A DNA stretch of 64,000 bases from an uncultured Eubacterium sp. (GTDB lineage Bacteria; Bacillota; Clostridia; Lachnospirales; Lachnospiraceae): positions 29,268 to 93,267 of the forward strand of contig CAUCXT010000006.1 of NCBI GenBank assembly GCA_958446835.1, read 5' to 3'. Position 1 is the first letter of the stretch; each line of letters opens with the position of its first letter. The position numbers were made by a program, and so were the translations under genes. Under the pieces are notes generated by a model that saw only the letters and a list, made by a program, of their open reading frames with translations, was not told where the DNA came from and ran no database searches. Positions 35,990 to 45,107 of the stretch are shown piece after piece.

Positions 35990-36607
35990 ATGGAACAGAA
36001 AAAATTAGTTGCATTGACCTTCGACGATGGACCTGCAGAGGGAACTACGGACAAGGTGCTTGATGTGCTTGAGGAGAATGGAGTGGTGGCGAGCTTTTTC
36101 CTGATAGGAAACAATGTCACCGACAGTACGGCACCGCTTGTAAAGCGCGCGCATGACATGGGATGTTCAATCGAAAATCATTCGCGGACACACAGCGCGA
36201 TGACCACTTTATCGGAGCAGGAAATCCTTGACGAGATAAGCTACACATCGTGTGTTATTGAGAAGATTACAGGCGACAAGCCACAGTTTTTCAGACCGCC
36301 GTACATTGACCACGATAAGAAAATGTATGACCTCATCGACCTCACCTTTATCTGCGGCTACGGCTGTGAGGACTGGCTTCCTGAGGTGTCGGCAGGGGAG
36401 AGGGCGCAGAGAATCCTAGCGCAGGCTAAGCCGGGATTTATTATTCTCATGCACGACATGCAGGGGAATATGCAGACGGTCGAGGCGATAAAGACGATTA
36501 TTCCGGAGCTGAAAAAGCAGGGCTATGAGTTTGTCACGATACGCGATTTGTTTAAGAGGAGCGGAGCTGCGCCGGAGAGAAATACTATATATATGGAAGT
36601 TAATTGA
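35990..36607 (+). CDS. Polysaccharide deacetylase (NodB domain)
   Basis: 205 residues. NodB motifs are TFDDGP with Asp12 and Asp13, the metal-binding histidines in ENHSRTHSAM, and RPPYIDHD. The C-terminal motif FIILMHDM is motif 5. Such enzymes remove N- or O-acetyl groups from peptidoglycan or other polysaccharides. No signal peptide, so the substrate may be intracellular or the call to cell wall is uncertain. The stop lies 15 bp before the next gene. Confidence 0.9.
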   Translation: MEQKKLVALTFDDGPAEGTTDKVLDVLEENGVVASFFLIGNNVTDSTAPLVKRAHDMGCSIENHSRTHSAMTTLSEQEILDEISYTSCVIEKITGDKPQFFRPPYIDHDKKMYDLIDLTFICGYGCEDWLPEVSAGERAQRILAQAKPGFIILMHDMQGNMQTVEAIKTIIPELKKQGYEFVTIRDLFKRSGAAPERNTIYMEVN

Positions 36608-36621
36608 CAGGAGAAAATAGA

Positions 36622-37005
36622 ATGGAAACAAGAGTTGAAGATGCGGCAAATAAGAAAATGTGCGGTTTTAACTGCGCACAGGCGGTGGCATGTACATATT
36701 GCGACCTGGCAGGCATTGATGAGGAGACTATGAAAAACCTGAATCAGGGCTTCGCGGTCGGAATAGGTGTGAGTATGGAGGCAACCTGCGGCGCGATTAT
36801 CGGTGCGGTGAATGTGCTTGGCGCAATCAATAAGAACCCACAGAAAACGATGAAGAGCGCGCGGAACATAATCACCTCCTTCAAGGAGCAGAACGGCACC
36901 GTAATCTGTAAGGAGTTGAAAGGGATTGAGGACGGAGTTGTGAAGAGGGAGTGCATTGACTGCGTGAGGGATGCGGCAAAGCTTCTTGAAAATGAATTAG
37001 GCTAA
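36622..37005 (+). CDS. C_GCAxxG_C_C family protein
   Basis: 127 residues from ATG 36622, with AGGAG upstream. The defining cysteines are visible: CGFNCAQAVAC near residues 14-24, CGAIIGA near 53, and the late CIDCVRDA. The family is common in anaerobes and predicted to bind a redox cofactor or metal, but its function is not established. Probably co-transcribed with the deacetylase. Confidence 0.9.
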   Translation: METRVEDAANKKMCGFNCAQAVACTYCDLAGIDEETMKNLNQGFAVGIGVSMEATCGAIIGAVNVLGAINKNPQKTMKSARNIITSFKEQNGTVICKELKGIEDGVVKRECIDCVRDAAKLLENELG

Positions 37006-37140
37006 GGGCACAGGTTATGGAAAATGTGACACTTGGGGAGCTTACACCGTGTTGGTGGATATGATGTAAATAAATGCCTTTTAGGCATAGTGGAACATGC
37101 AATATAAGTATTAGACATAATCGTATAAGGATTTATAATA

Positions 37141-37179
37141 AATGTGTAGGATATAGAAATGATATCCTGCACATTTTTT
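37141..37179 (+). terminator. Intrinsic terminator
   Basis: AATGTGTAGGATAT / ATATCCTGCACATT, then TTTTTT. Ends the deacetylase operon. Confidence 0.85.
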
Positions 37180-37298
37180 ACATGATGAATGATTGTGAAA
37201 TTTAATGTATTCGTGCAGGAAGCTATGTAACTATGTATGTAAATTGAAAAATACGGTTTCACAATTATCTGTTTAATTTAATTTTGGAGGTGTTGGCT

Positions 37299-37769
37299 GT
37301 GGGTAAGAAATTGGTAGCGTATTTTAGCGCGAGCGGTGTCACGAGGAAGGTCGCTGAGACGGTAGCTGAGGCGGCAGGCTGTGATTTGTATGAGATTGAG
37401 CCTAAGGTGCCTTACACAAAGGCTGATTTGAACTGGATGGATAAGAAGTCGCGAAGCAGCGTGGAGATGAGTGATAAGAAAATCAGACCGGAGCTTGCAG
37501 ACAACGATATTGATATCAGTTCTTATGATGAGATAATTATCGGCTTCCCTATATGGTGGTATGTTGCACCGACAATTATAAACAGCTTTCTTGAAAAGTA
37601 TGATTTTTCGGGAAAGAAGATTGTACTGTTTGCGACATCAGGTGGAAGTGGTTTCGGAAACACAGTATCGGAGTTACAGCCATCGGCACCGGGAGCGCAG
37701 ATAGTTGAAGGAAAGCTTCTCAATCGTGCAACTAAGCAGGACATAAGTAACTGGGTTAAAGGATTGTAG
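37299..37769 (+). CDS. Flavodoxin family protein
   Basis: 156 residues from GTG 37299, with GGAGG 8 bp upstream; TTG 37284 would overlap that site. The FMN phosphate loop is FSASGVTRKVAE at the N-terminus, with GFPIWWYVAPTIINSFLEKY and ATSGGSGFGNT further on, as in the flavodoxin_4-type branch. It carries electrons or acts as a quinone/nitro reductase partner. Single gene followed by the CMD-cupin gene in the same direction. Confidence 0.92.
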   Translation: MGKKLVAYFSASGVTRKVAETVAEAAGCDLYEIEPKVPYTKADLNWMDKKSRSSVEMSDKKIRPELADNDIDISSYDEIIIGFPIWWYVAPTIINSFLEKYDFSGKKIVLFATSGGSGFGNTVSELQPSAPGAQIVEGKLLNRATKQDISNWVKGL

Positions 37770-37888
37770 TTGAAACATACACCGTAATTATTTTAAAAAT
37801 GTAAAAATTTATTAAATAGATATAGATATGCATATTTAATAGATTTTGTAATTGGAGATAGAATTAAAATATTAAGGAGTACATAACT

Positions 37889-38656
37889 ATGGCAAAGATA
37901 GTACAGACAGCAGGCAGAAACGCATTGGGAGAATTTGCTCCAGAATTTGCACATTTCAATGACGATGTTCTATTCGGAGAGAACTGGAACAATCAGGATA
38001 TAGACGTAAAGACGAGAAGCATTATAACTGTGGTTGCGCTCATGGCTTCCGGTGTCACGGATTCATCACTCAAGTTCCATCTGCAGAATGCCAAGGCTCA
38101 CGGCGTGACACAGAAGGAAATCGCGGCTGTGATTACACATGTAGCTTTCTATGCAGGCTGGCCTAAGGGCTGGGCAGTGTTCAACATGGCAAAAGAGGTA
38201 TGGGGCGTGAACGAGGGCGACCTTCCTTATGAGGATGAGGCGATGAGAGCACACGCGAAGGAGATGGTGTTCCCTATCGGTGCGCCGAATGAAGCATTTG
38301 CAAAGTACTTTGTAGGTAAGAGTTATCTTGCACCTGTATCGACAAGCCAGGTCGGAATATTCAATGTTACTTTTGAGCCGGGCTACCGAAATAACTGGCA
38401 CATCCATCACGCAAAGAGCGGTGGCGGACAGATTCTTGTCTGCGTTGCAGGACGCGGTTACTATCAGGAGGAGGGCAAAGAGGCAGTTGAGATGAAGCCG
38501 GGCGACTGCATTAACATTCCTGCCGAGGTAAAGCACTGGCATGGTGCGGCACCTGATAGCTGGTTCAGCCATCTTGCCGTTGAGGTTCCGGGTGAGGGCA
38601 CTTCTAATGAGTGGTGCGAGCCGGTATCCGATGAGGATTACAATAAGCTTAAATAG
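37889..38656 (+). CDS. Carboxymuconolactone decarboxylase-cupin fusion
   Basis: 255 residues. The N-terminal half (about 1-120) is CMD-like (WNNQDIDVKTRSIITVVALM, HLQNAKAHGVTQKEIAAVIT); the CxxC redox pair of AhpD-type members is absent. The C-terminal half (about 150-255) is a cupin with NNWHIHHAKSGGGQILVCVA and KPGDCINIPAEVKHWHGA, supplying metal-binding histidines. This fusion commonly sits with flavodoxin and aldo-keto reductase genes in gut Clostridia. Reaction unknown. Confidence 0.93.
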   Translation: MAKIVQTAGRNALGEFAPEFAHFNDDVLFGENWNNQDIDVKTRSIITVVALMASGVTDSSLKFHLQNAKAHGVTQKEIAAVITHVAFYAGWPKGWAVFNMAKEVWGVNEGDLPYEDEAMRAHAKEMVFPIGAPNEAFAKYFVGKSYLAPVSTSQVGIFNVTFEPGYRNNWHIHHAKSGGGQILVCVAGRGYYQEEGKEAVEMKPGDCINIPAEVKHWHGAAPDSWFSHLAVEVPGEGTSNEWCEPVSDEDYNKLK

Positions 38657-38963
38657 CGATTCTGTTATGCGATGAAGTATAGAAAAAATATGTAATTAAC
38701 AATTTTTTAATTGTCCATTTGGAAACAATATTCGCCAGAATGGAAGGATGTAATTACTACATATTGGCTTGGATATAAAAGATTGAGTATTTTTAATATG
38801 TAAAAATAAAATGGGGCTTCTTCGGAGGTCTCATTTTGTGTTAGAATATAGGTAATCAATTTGTTGCGGGGCGAAGATAGCTTGCAGGCTGGCATTGGCG
38901 GTAACATTTATGTGAAGCTTTCACTGCCTGCTTTTTACAGTACGCCCGGAAAAGGGGGATTTT
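38657..38963. other. Intergenic region with a weak hairpin
   Basis: 307 bp without a gene. An imperfect hairpin with a TTCG tetraloop (AAAATGGGGCTTC...GAGGTCTCATTTT, 38808-38837) may terminate the CMD-cupin transcript. The right part carries the promoter of the LysR gene, not clearly identifiable. Confidence 0.5.
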
Positions 38964-39842
38964 ATGGATTTGAGAGTACTGCGCTATTTCCTTACGGTGG
39001 CGAGGGAGCAGAGCTTTACGAAGGCGGCGGAACAGCTGAATATCACACAGCCGACACTCTCAAGGCAGCTTGCGGCGCTTGAGGATGAGCTTGGAACGAG
39101 ATTATTCAACCGCGGCGGACACAGTATCACCCTCACCAATGAAGGTCTGCTGTTAAAAAGGCGCGCGCTTGAGATTGTCGACCTTGAGGATAAGCTTGTA
39201 AGTGAATTTAAGGGTGGAAGTGAGTCCGTGGAGGGAAGAATCTCCATAGGCTGCGGAGAGTTCATGGCTGTGGAGGAGCTTGCAAGGATATGCAATAGCT
39301 ATAAAGAGAAGTATCCGCTGGTGCAGTTCGGGCTGCACACAGGAACAGCCGACAAGATATATGAGATGATGAACAAGGGACTGGTGGACATAGGACTTTT
39401 TCTTGAACCTGTGAATACAACAGGCTTAGATTATATCAGGGTGCAGGGCAGCGACCACTGGGTTGTAGCGATGAAGCCCGATGACCCGCTTGCGAAGAAG
39501 GAAGTGATTACCAAGGAGGACTTGCTTGGACTTCCGCTTATACTGCCGGAACGTGCGAATGTGCAGAGTGAGCTTGCCAACTGGTTCGGAAAGGATTTTG
39601 ATAAGCTGAATGTAGCATTCACAAGCAATCTTGGAACGAATGCGGGCGTCATGGCTCTGAATGGTCTGGGGTATCCGATATCGATAGAGGGGGCAGTGAG
39701 ATATTGGAGGGAGGAACTGCTTGTGCAGAGGAGGTTGTTTCCGGAGATTAGGACAAGCACAGTCATCGCGTGGAAGAGAAATATTCCATATTCGATGGCG
39801 GTGCTTAGGTTTATTGATGAGATAAATTTATATAAGGGATAA
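38964..39842 (+). CDS. LysR family regulator
   Basis: 292 residues. MDLRVLRYFLTVAREQSFTK and AAEQLNITQPTLSRQL form the winged helix; the C-terminus is a substrate-binding-like sensor. It is close in type to the LysR at 35018 (same MD-RVLRYFL-VARE opening). Same strand as and 3 bp ahead of the chimeric TetR gene. Likely regulator of the flavodoxin/CMD-cupin group. Confidence 0.94.
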   Translation: MDLRVLRYFLTVAREQSFTKAAEQLNITQPTLSRQLAALEDELGTRLFNRGGHSITLTNEGLLLKRRALEIVDLEDKLVSEFKGGSESVEGRISIGCGEFMAVEELARICNSYKEKYPLVQFGLHTGTADKIYEMMNKGLVDIGLFLEPVNTTGLDYIRVQGSDHWVVAMKPDDPLAKKEVITKEDLLGLPLILPERANVQSELANWFGKDFDKLNVAFTSNLGTNAGVMALNGLGYPISIEGAVRYWREELLVQRRLFPEIRTSTVIAWKRNIPYSMAVLRFIDEINLYKG

Positions 39843-39845
39843 AAA

Positions 39846-40433
39846 ATGCCACCAGCCTCAGTTAAACGCACTAATGAAAGAAAAGAAGAGATTATAAACG
39901 CCTGTGAAAAGCTATATCAGACTATGAGCTTTAAGGATATCACACTAAAGGAAATCGGCAAGGAAACCTCATTTTCGAGAACCTCAATCTACAATTATTT
40001 TGAGACAAAGGAGGAGATTTTCCTTGCGCTTTTAAAGCGCGAATACGATTTATGGATTTCAAGTCTGAACGAAATCATAGCTTCGCATACGTCGATGTCG
40101 GATGAAGAAATAGCAGCTGCCCTGGCGCATACACTTGATGAGCGCAGGCAGCTTTTAAAAATCATGTCCATGAATCATTATGATTTGGAGGAGAACAGCA
40201 GAATGGAAATGCAGCAGATTGCGCTGGCGTGGCATTGGGCGAAGGGCGTTGCCTCACCGATTATCGGCTCAACGAAGGCTTCGCACCTTGAGGATGCGGC
40301 AGGAGCACTTGCTGTAAAGCTCACGGCGGAGGATGTCGCATATCTGGAGGAGCCTTATATTCCGCACCGCATTGTGGGAGCGATTGACCACAACCCGGCG
40401 GACGGAGTTATGCTGCTGGACGAGAAGAGGTGA
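39846..40433 (+). pseudogene. TetR-N-terminus fused to aldo-keto-reductase C-terminus (deletion chimera)
   Basis: 195 residues in one open frame. Residues 1-119 are a TetR regulator: HTH (ITLKEIGKETSFSRTSIYNY) and the start of the ligand domain up to MNHYDLEENSR. From about residue 122 the sequence is the end of an aldo-keto reductase (QQIALAWHWAKGVASPIIGS, then LTAEDVAYLEEPYIPHRIVG). The join lies near 40205-40212. The reductase lacks its catalytic half and the regulator lacks its dimer domain. In relatives TetR and AKR genes neighbour each other, so a deletion that happened to stay in frame is the simplest cause. It may still bind DNA. Confidence 0.85.
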
Positions 40434-40443
40434 CAGCTTGATT

Positions 40444-40533
40444 ATGCTTGGACACGTAGATTCAGGAATGGATATTATTTCAGGCAAAAATGAGGATTTT
40501 TCGGCAACACTTGAGGCGTTGAAATCAAATTAG
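40444..40533 (+). pseudogene. Small ORF, probable gene remnant
   Basis: 29 codons (MLGHVDSGMDIISGKNEDFS and on) directly after the chimera, without a clear ribosome binding site. It is probably the tail of a gene lost in the same deletion history. Family not recognised. Confidence 0.35.
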
Positions 40534-40574
40534 AAATTAAATCAGCATAAAAAGCAGTGACATGGATGCAGATT

Positions 40575-40775
40575 ATGAAAAAGAAGTTAGCAGTTATGAT
40601 TTCACTATTTATGACTCTGGCATTGTCGGCGTGCGGTAAATCACAGAATGCGGCGCCGGCAGATGTCGGAAGCAGTGCGGACACAACGAATGTAGAGACA
40701 ACGAATGCGGACACTAATCGCACAGTGGCAACGGACACATTAGAAACAGTGTCTACGGAAGGTCAGGCTGGATAA
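40575..40775 (+). pseudogene. Truncated lipoprotein
   Basis: 66 residues from ATG 40575. It has a lipoprotein signal peptide (MKKKLAVMISLFMTLALSAC) with the lipobox LSAC, then a Thr/Asn/Asp-rich linker of the type that precedes a folded domain, but it stops at once (STEGQAG). Immediately after, another frame reads LDKDIEMVKWA, like the end of a flavodoxin. A secreted flavodoxin lipoprotein that lost its domain is a plausible origin; this is inference. Confidence 0.55.
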
Positions 40776-40989
40776 AGACATTGAGATGGTGAAATGGGCG
40801 TGAAATCGGAGTGTGTTGGCTGAAATAATGTATTGCTAAAGATGATACATTGTGCTAACATGTGTGATAGAATTATAAACAGTGTTTCTTGGATTTCAAG
40901 TGGTATATAGGGGCGATGCAGCCGTCAAATATTAAAATCGGGTTTTGCAGATATCTATTAGCGGATAATGTAGGTGGGAGAGTGTGACT

Positions 40990-42708
40990 ATGGAGTGTAA
41001 TATAAGCATAGGAAAGCAGAACTTTGCGGATATAAGGGAGAACAATTATTTTTATATTGATAAGACTGCGTTTATAAAGGAGTGGTGGAGTTCAGGAGAT
41101 GATGTTACATTGATAACCCGCCCACGCCGTTTCGGGAAGACACTCAATATGAGTATGCTCAACTGCTTTTTTTCAAATCAGTATGCCAACCGCGGTGATT
41201 TATTTGAGGGATTATCTGTCTGGAAGGATGTTAAATATAGAAGCCTGCAGGGAACGTATCCTGTTATTTTTTTGAGCTTTGCAGATGTAAAAAGTGTTGA
41301 TTTTTGTGAGGCGAAAAGCACAATTGCAGCTATAATAAATGATGTATATAAGCAGTATAGATATCTGCTTTCGAGTGATGTTGTCACGGAAGGTGAAAAG
41401 AGAATGTGGGGACAGCTTGAGGAGTATGTTATTGATGCATCAATGAATAATCAGAAGAATAATTCGTTTATACAGAGGGCGATAAAGAATTTGTGTGGGT
41501 GTATTTCAAGATATTATAACCAAAAAGTGTTGATTCTGCTTGATGAGTATGACACACCTATGCAGGAGGCATATATTCATGGTTACTGGGATGAATTTAC
41601 AGTTTTTATGAGAAGCTTTTTTAATGCCACCTTTAAGACGAATCCATATCTTGAGCGTGCTGTGATGACGGGAATTACCAGAGTTTCAAAGGAGTCGATT
41701 TTTTCGGACTTAAATAATCTAACTGTTATTACAACCACGTCCGACAGGTACAGCACATGCTTTGGATTTACTCAGGAAGAGGTATTTAGGTCACTTGATG
41801 ATATGGAACTTGGAGAGCGAAAGGCTGATGTGAAGAGGTGGTATGACGGATTTGTGTTCGGGGAACATAAAGATATATATAATCCGTGGTCAATTACTAA
41901 TTTTTTAAAGGAAAAAAAGCTAAAGCCTTACTGGGCATCTACAAGTTCTAACGGGCTTGTGAGCAAGCTTATACAGACAGCACCACCGGATATTAAACAG
42001 ATGATGGAGGACTTAATAAACGGCAATAAAATATATGTAAACTTTGATGAGCAGATAGTGTTCAACCAGTTGGGTAAAAATAAAAATGCTATATGGAGTC
42101 TTCTTATGGCAAGTGGATATTTAAAACCGGATAAGGTGGAGTACAGAGGTGAGTTGTTAGAACCATGGTTTTATTTGTCGATTACGAATCTTGAAACCAT
42201 AAGCATGTTTTCAAATATGTTTAAAGAATGGTTTGATAGCGATAGTTCTAATTATAATGAATTTGTTTCGGCATTATTAAAGGGAAACCTGCGTGAAATG
42301 AACATATATATGAATGATGTTGCAATGTCGACATTTAGCAATTTTGATGTGGGAACTCATCCATCGTCAAGGTCACAGCCGGAACGCTTTTTTCATGGCT
42401 TTGTGCTGGGACTGCTTGTTGAACTGCGTGATATATATGAGGTCAAGTCTAATCGAGAGAGTGGGTATGGAAGATATGATGTGATGCTTATTCCAAAAAA
42501 TGATGATAAGAAATGCAATGCAATCATACTGGAATTTAAGGTGTTCGATTCATACGATGAAAGTGTGCTTGAAGATACGGCAAAATCAGCTTTAAAACAG
42601 ATTGAGGAAAAAAATTACGATGCTGAGCTTATAGCAAGAGGAATAAAAAAGGAACGGATAAGACATTATGGATTTGCATTCGAAGGGAAAAAGGTGCTTA
42701 TAGCATAA
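40990..42708 (+). CDS. AAA-ATPase-like / PD-(D/E)XK nuclease-like protein
   Basis: 572 residues from ATG 40990, with AGGTGGGAG upstream; GTG 40984 is an in-frame alternative. It begins directly with the AAA-ATPase-like domain (FADIRENNYFYIDKTAFIKE, P-loop-like RPRRFGKTLNMSML), Walker B LILLDEYDTPMQEAY, and ends with the nuclease-like GRYDVMLIPK...AIILEFKV. It is a paralogue of the protein at 19765 but has no N-terminal HTH. Function of the family is unknown; high copy number per genome is typical. 214 bp without other genes lie upstream. Confidence 0.88.
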   Translation: MECNISIGKQNFADIRENNYFYIDKTAFIKEWWSSGDDVTLITRPRRFGKTLNMSMLNCFFSNQYANRGDLFEGLSVWKDVKYRSLQGTYPVIFLSFADVKSVDFCEAKSTIAAIINDVYKQYRYLLSSDVVTEGEKRMWGQLEEYVIDASMNNQKNNSFIQRAIKNLCGCISRYYNQKVLILLDEYDTPMQEAYIHGYWDEFTVFMRSFFNATFKTNPYLERAVMTGITRVSKESIFSDLNNLTVITTTSDRYSTCFGFTQEEVFRSLDDMELGERKADVKRWYDGFVFGEHKDIYNPWSITNFLKEKKLKPYWASTSSNGLVSKLIQTAPPDIKQMMEDLINGNKIYVNFDEQIVFNQLGKNKNAIWSLLMASGYLKPDKVEYRGELLEPWFYLSITNLETISMFSNMFKEWFDSDSSNYNEFVSALLKGNLREMNIYMNDVAMSTFSNFDVGTHPSSRSQPERFFHGFVLGLLVELRDIYEVKSNRESGYGRYDVMLIPKNDDKKCNAIILEFKVFDSYDESVLEDTAKSALKQIEEKNYDAELIARGIKKERIRHYGFAFEGKKVLIA

Positions 42709-42806
42709 TAAAAAATATATAATGTAATATTTTTTGGATGGGGCGAAAATTATTATTGAATAATGATTTCTACCCATCCTTACTGGTTTAAAAGGAGGAC
42801 AATTTC

Positions 42807-43379
42807 ATGGAGCTTATGGATTTAATAAGAACTAACAGAACCTACCGCCGTTTCAAGCAGACCGCCGTGTCTGATGAGATAATCGCGGAAGTATTGGAAT
42901 CGGCGCGCAACGCGGCAAGTGCGGCGAACAGACAGCCGCTCAGCTATGTTGTTGTGAAATCACAGAAGAAGGTTGAAGAGGTTTTTGCGCTCACCAAGTG
43001 GGCTGCCTATCTTCCGCCTGAGCAGGGACAGCCAAAAAAGGGTGAGGAGCCTGTACTGTTCATCGGCGTTGTGGAAAATACGGACATCAACAAGAATTGT
43101 GACACGGATGCGGGACTTGCCATCGCGAACATGAGACTTGCGGCATGGGCGCATGGAGTTGGCAGCTGCATTATAGGTGCATGCAATAAGCCTGAGCTTT
43201 CCAAAATGTTCGGGCTTACACAGAATCAGGTGCTTCACACTGTTATCGCGTTTGGATATCCGTCACATGCAAGCAGCATTGAGGACATGAAAGATGACGA
43301 TGTGAAATATTATCTTGATGCGAACCGTGATTATGTTGTGCCGAAGCGCAGGATTGACGATGTGGTGAGGGAAATTTAA
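42807..43379 (+). CDS. Nitroreductase family protein
   Basis: 190 residues. The opening MDLIRTNRTYRRFKQ with the FMN-binding arginines and the segment SARNAASAANRQPLSYVV are typical, as is LRLAAWAHGVGSC-type cofactor region (MRLAAWAHGVGSCIIGACNK). It reduces nitro compounds, quinones or related substrates with NAD(P)H through FMN. AAGGAGG lies upstream. Stand-alone gene. Confidence 0.93.
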   Translation: MELMDLIRTNRTYRRFKQTAVSDEIIAEVLESARNAASAANRQPLSYVVVKSQKKVEEVFALTKWAAYLPPEQGQPKKGEEPVLFIGVVENTDINKNCDTDAGLAIANMRLAAWAHGVGSCIIGACNKPELSKMFGLTQNQVLHTVIAFGYPSHASSIEDMKDDDVKYYLDANRDYVVPKRRIDDVVREI

Positions 43380-43505
43380 TTTATAAAATTTGCGAATCAT
43401 CGATTTTATATGGGCAAGAAGCGAAGGAACTTGAGGATATTATTGATCGTTGCAGAGCGTAATGAGGACATTGGTAGGACTATTGGATTTAGAGGAGGAC
43501 GTACA

Positions 43506-43796
43506 ATGAAATATAATCTTCCTGAAAGAGTTGAGCGAGAGATTGTTCTGTTTGCCGGAAAACATTCGGTTACAAAGGTTGTGTTGTTTGGTTCAAGGGC
43601 AAGAGGAAGCAATACAGAGAGAAGCGATGTGGATATCGCAGTGTATGGTGGGGATTTTGATGACTTTTATTGGGACATCAAGGAAAATGTACATTCGCTA
43701 TTGATGTTTGATGTGATTGATGTGGATTCAGGTATATCGGAAGAATTGAAAAAAGAGATTGAGAGGGATGGTGTTGTCATATATGAAAAAGCTTGA
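43506..43796 (+). CDS. MNT-type nucleotidyltransferase (antitoxin-like)
   Basis: 96 residues from ATG 43506, with AGGAGG upstream; the open frame extends further left without a ribosome binding site. The minimal nucleotidyltransferase motif GSRARGSNTERSDVDIAVYG is complete. In MNT/HEPN toxin-antitoxin pairs this protein AMPylates or otherwise neutralises the HEPN partner. It overlaps the next gene by 14 bp. Confidence 0.9.
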   Translation: MKYNLPERVEREIVLFAGKHSVTKVVLFGSRARGSNTERSDVDIAVYGGDFDDFYWDIKENVHSLLMFDVIDVDSGISEELKKEIERDGVVIYEKA

Positions 43797-44190
43797 TAAT
43801 TTTTCTAATTGCCTTGCTGTCTTGAGAAAAGCGGATTTTGAATTTGCAAATGAAAATGAAATATACAGGACAGGCATAATCGGACAGTTTAATTTGACAT
43901 TCGAACTTGCGTGGAAGGCGTTGCAGGAGGTATTGAAGCTTCATGGAGCGGTGGAGGCGGAGACAGGTTCGCCGCGCGAGATATTGCAGCTTGGATATAA
44001 AACGGGCTTTCTGGATGATTCAGCCGTGTGGCTGTCAATGTTGAAAAAGCGCAATACATCCGTTCATATCTACAATGAAGATGAGGTAGATGAACTGCTT
44101 CTTCTTATAAGGGACAGCTTCATACCGGCTTTTTTCGTGCTGGAAAAGACGTTGATGAATAAGGTAAATGAAGTGGGAGAAAACTGGTGA
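43783..44190 (+). CDS. HEPN-type nucleotidyltransferase-binding protein (HI0074-like)
   Basis: 135 residues from ATG 43783 (MKKLDNF, the usual family start); TTG 43759 and ATG 43768 are possible upstream starts. Helical, with the conserved FNLTFELAWKALQE and the HEPN-type pattern RNTSVHIYNE. Partner of the MNT gene it overlaps. In related pairs the HEPN protein is the toxin, often an RNase; in the HI0073/HI0074 branch it is described as a substrate-binding subunit, so toxicity is not certain. Confidence 0.88.
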   Translation: MKKLDNFSNCLAVLRKADFEFANENEIYRTGIIGQFNLTFELAWKALQEVLKLHGAVEAETGSPREILQLGYKTGFLDDSAVWLSMLKKRNTSVHIYNEDEVDELLLLIRDSFIPAFFVLEKTLMNKVNEVGENW

Positions 44191-44255
44191 GTCAGGCTTA
44201 CAGATGTTGAAATCAAAAACATTTCCAATGGTTAAAATAGGAGGAAATATAGAAG

Positions 44256-45107
44256 ATGAAATATATGACCTTCAATTCATCCTGCTCATTTGCCGGCGTC
44301 GCCAATATGCTTGAGAGCAGAGGGCTTGATTTTCAGGACTATGAGGTTGCATTGGGGATGGAGCTTCCGTATATAGTGGCGAAGGATGACGGCGGCTACA
44401 TGGCGGGTTCAATGCTGCAGGAAAAGAAGTATTTTGATATTTTTCTTAAGAAAAATGGTTATGAGCTGGTTGAAAATTACGTTGACAGGCAGGATGTCAT
44501 AGCTATCTTAAATGATATGGACTGCGCAATGCTTGGCATAAGAATTGACGAAAGACACAAGCATGCGGTTGTGTATAAAGGCGTGAACACTGCCGATAAT
44601 ACATTGATGTTCATAAATAATAAGCATGAGAAATCGGACGAACCCGCCCGGATAGAGCTTACCAAAGATGAATTGCTGCAGCGGCTTGATGATAAGGCTA
44701 TGGTCGCTTCATTGAGAAAGTACAGCGGTAAGGCGGACAGTCCGATTCCGTTTATGGAAGCCTCAGTTTCCTGTCTTGATGAGCTGCATGGCGATATAGT
44801 CCGGTTTTGCGCTGATTTTCAATCGCATGAGAGTGTGGAACGGACGAGGGACACATTGTTCCGTCCGGTTCTGTTAGATTCGGTGGCAATGATGGAGCTG
44901 TTAGGTGAGGAAGCTATGACAGAGAATATAAAAAAGCTTCAGAGAGCTTATATTGATGCGGCATTTAGAAGTGGCGCAGAGCAGGTTCGGCTTTGCAAGC
45001 ATATTGATATGCTTTTGCTGGAGCAGATAATTGAGGATTGGAAAGGACTTATTAAAGAGCAAATATTGGGGCAGGCATATTTTTATGAAAAAAGAAGAGA
45101 TTATTAA
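44256..45107 (+). CDS. C39-like papain-fold protein (BtrH-like N-terminus)
   Basis: 283 residues with AGGAGG 11 bp before the ATG. The N-terminus has a cysteine in NSSCSFAGVANML (Cys10) and a histidine in RHKHAVVYKGV near 105, matching C39-type or BtrH-like cysteine-peptidase folds. The C-terminal half is helical. No cleavage substrate or peptide-export gene is adjacent. Its 3' end overlaps the exporter gene by 23 bp, so the two are probably expressed together. Confidence 0.65.
   Translation: MKYMTFNSSCSFAGVANMLESRGLDFQDYEVALGMELPYIVAKDDGGYMAGSMLQEKKYFDIFLKKNGYELVENYVDRQDVIAILNDMDCAMLGIRIDERHKHAVVYKGVNTADNTLMFINNKHEKSDEPARIELTKDELLQRLDDKAMVASLRKYSGKADSPIPFMEASVSCLDELHGDIVRFCADFQSHESVERTRDTLFRPVLLDSVAMMELLGEEAMTENIKKLQRAYIDAAFRSGAEQVRLCKHIDMLLLEQIIEDWKGLIKEQILGQAYFYEKRRDY

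Noticed and set aside
40333..40533. 66-codon frame overlapping the TetR-AKR chimera
   Set aside because: It runs in another frame through the reductase tail; only its end (from 40444) could be a genuine remnant.
43410..43505. N-terminal extension of the MNT gene
   Set aside because: AGGAGG lies just before ATG 43506 and the extension is not part of the family.
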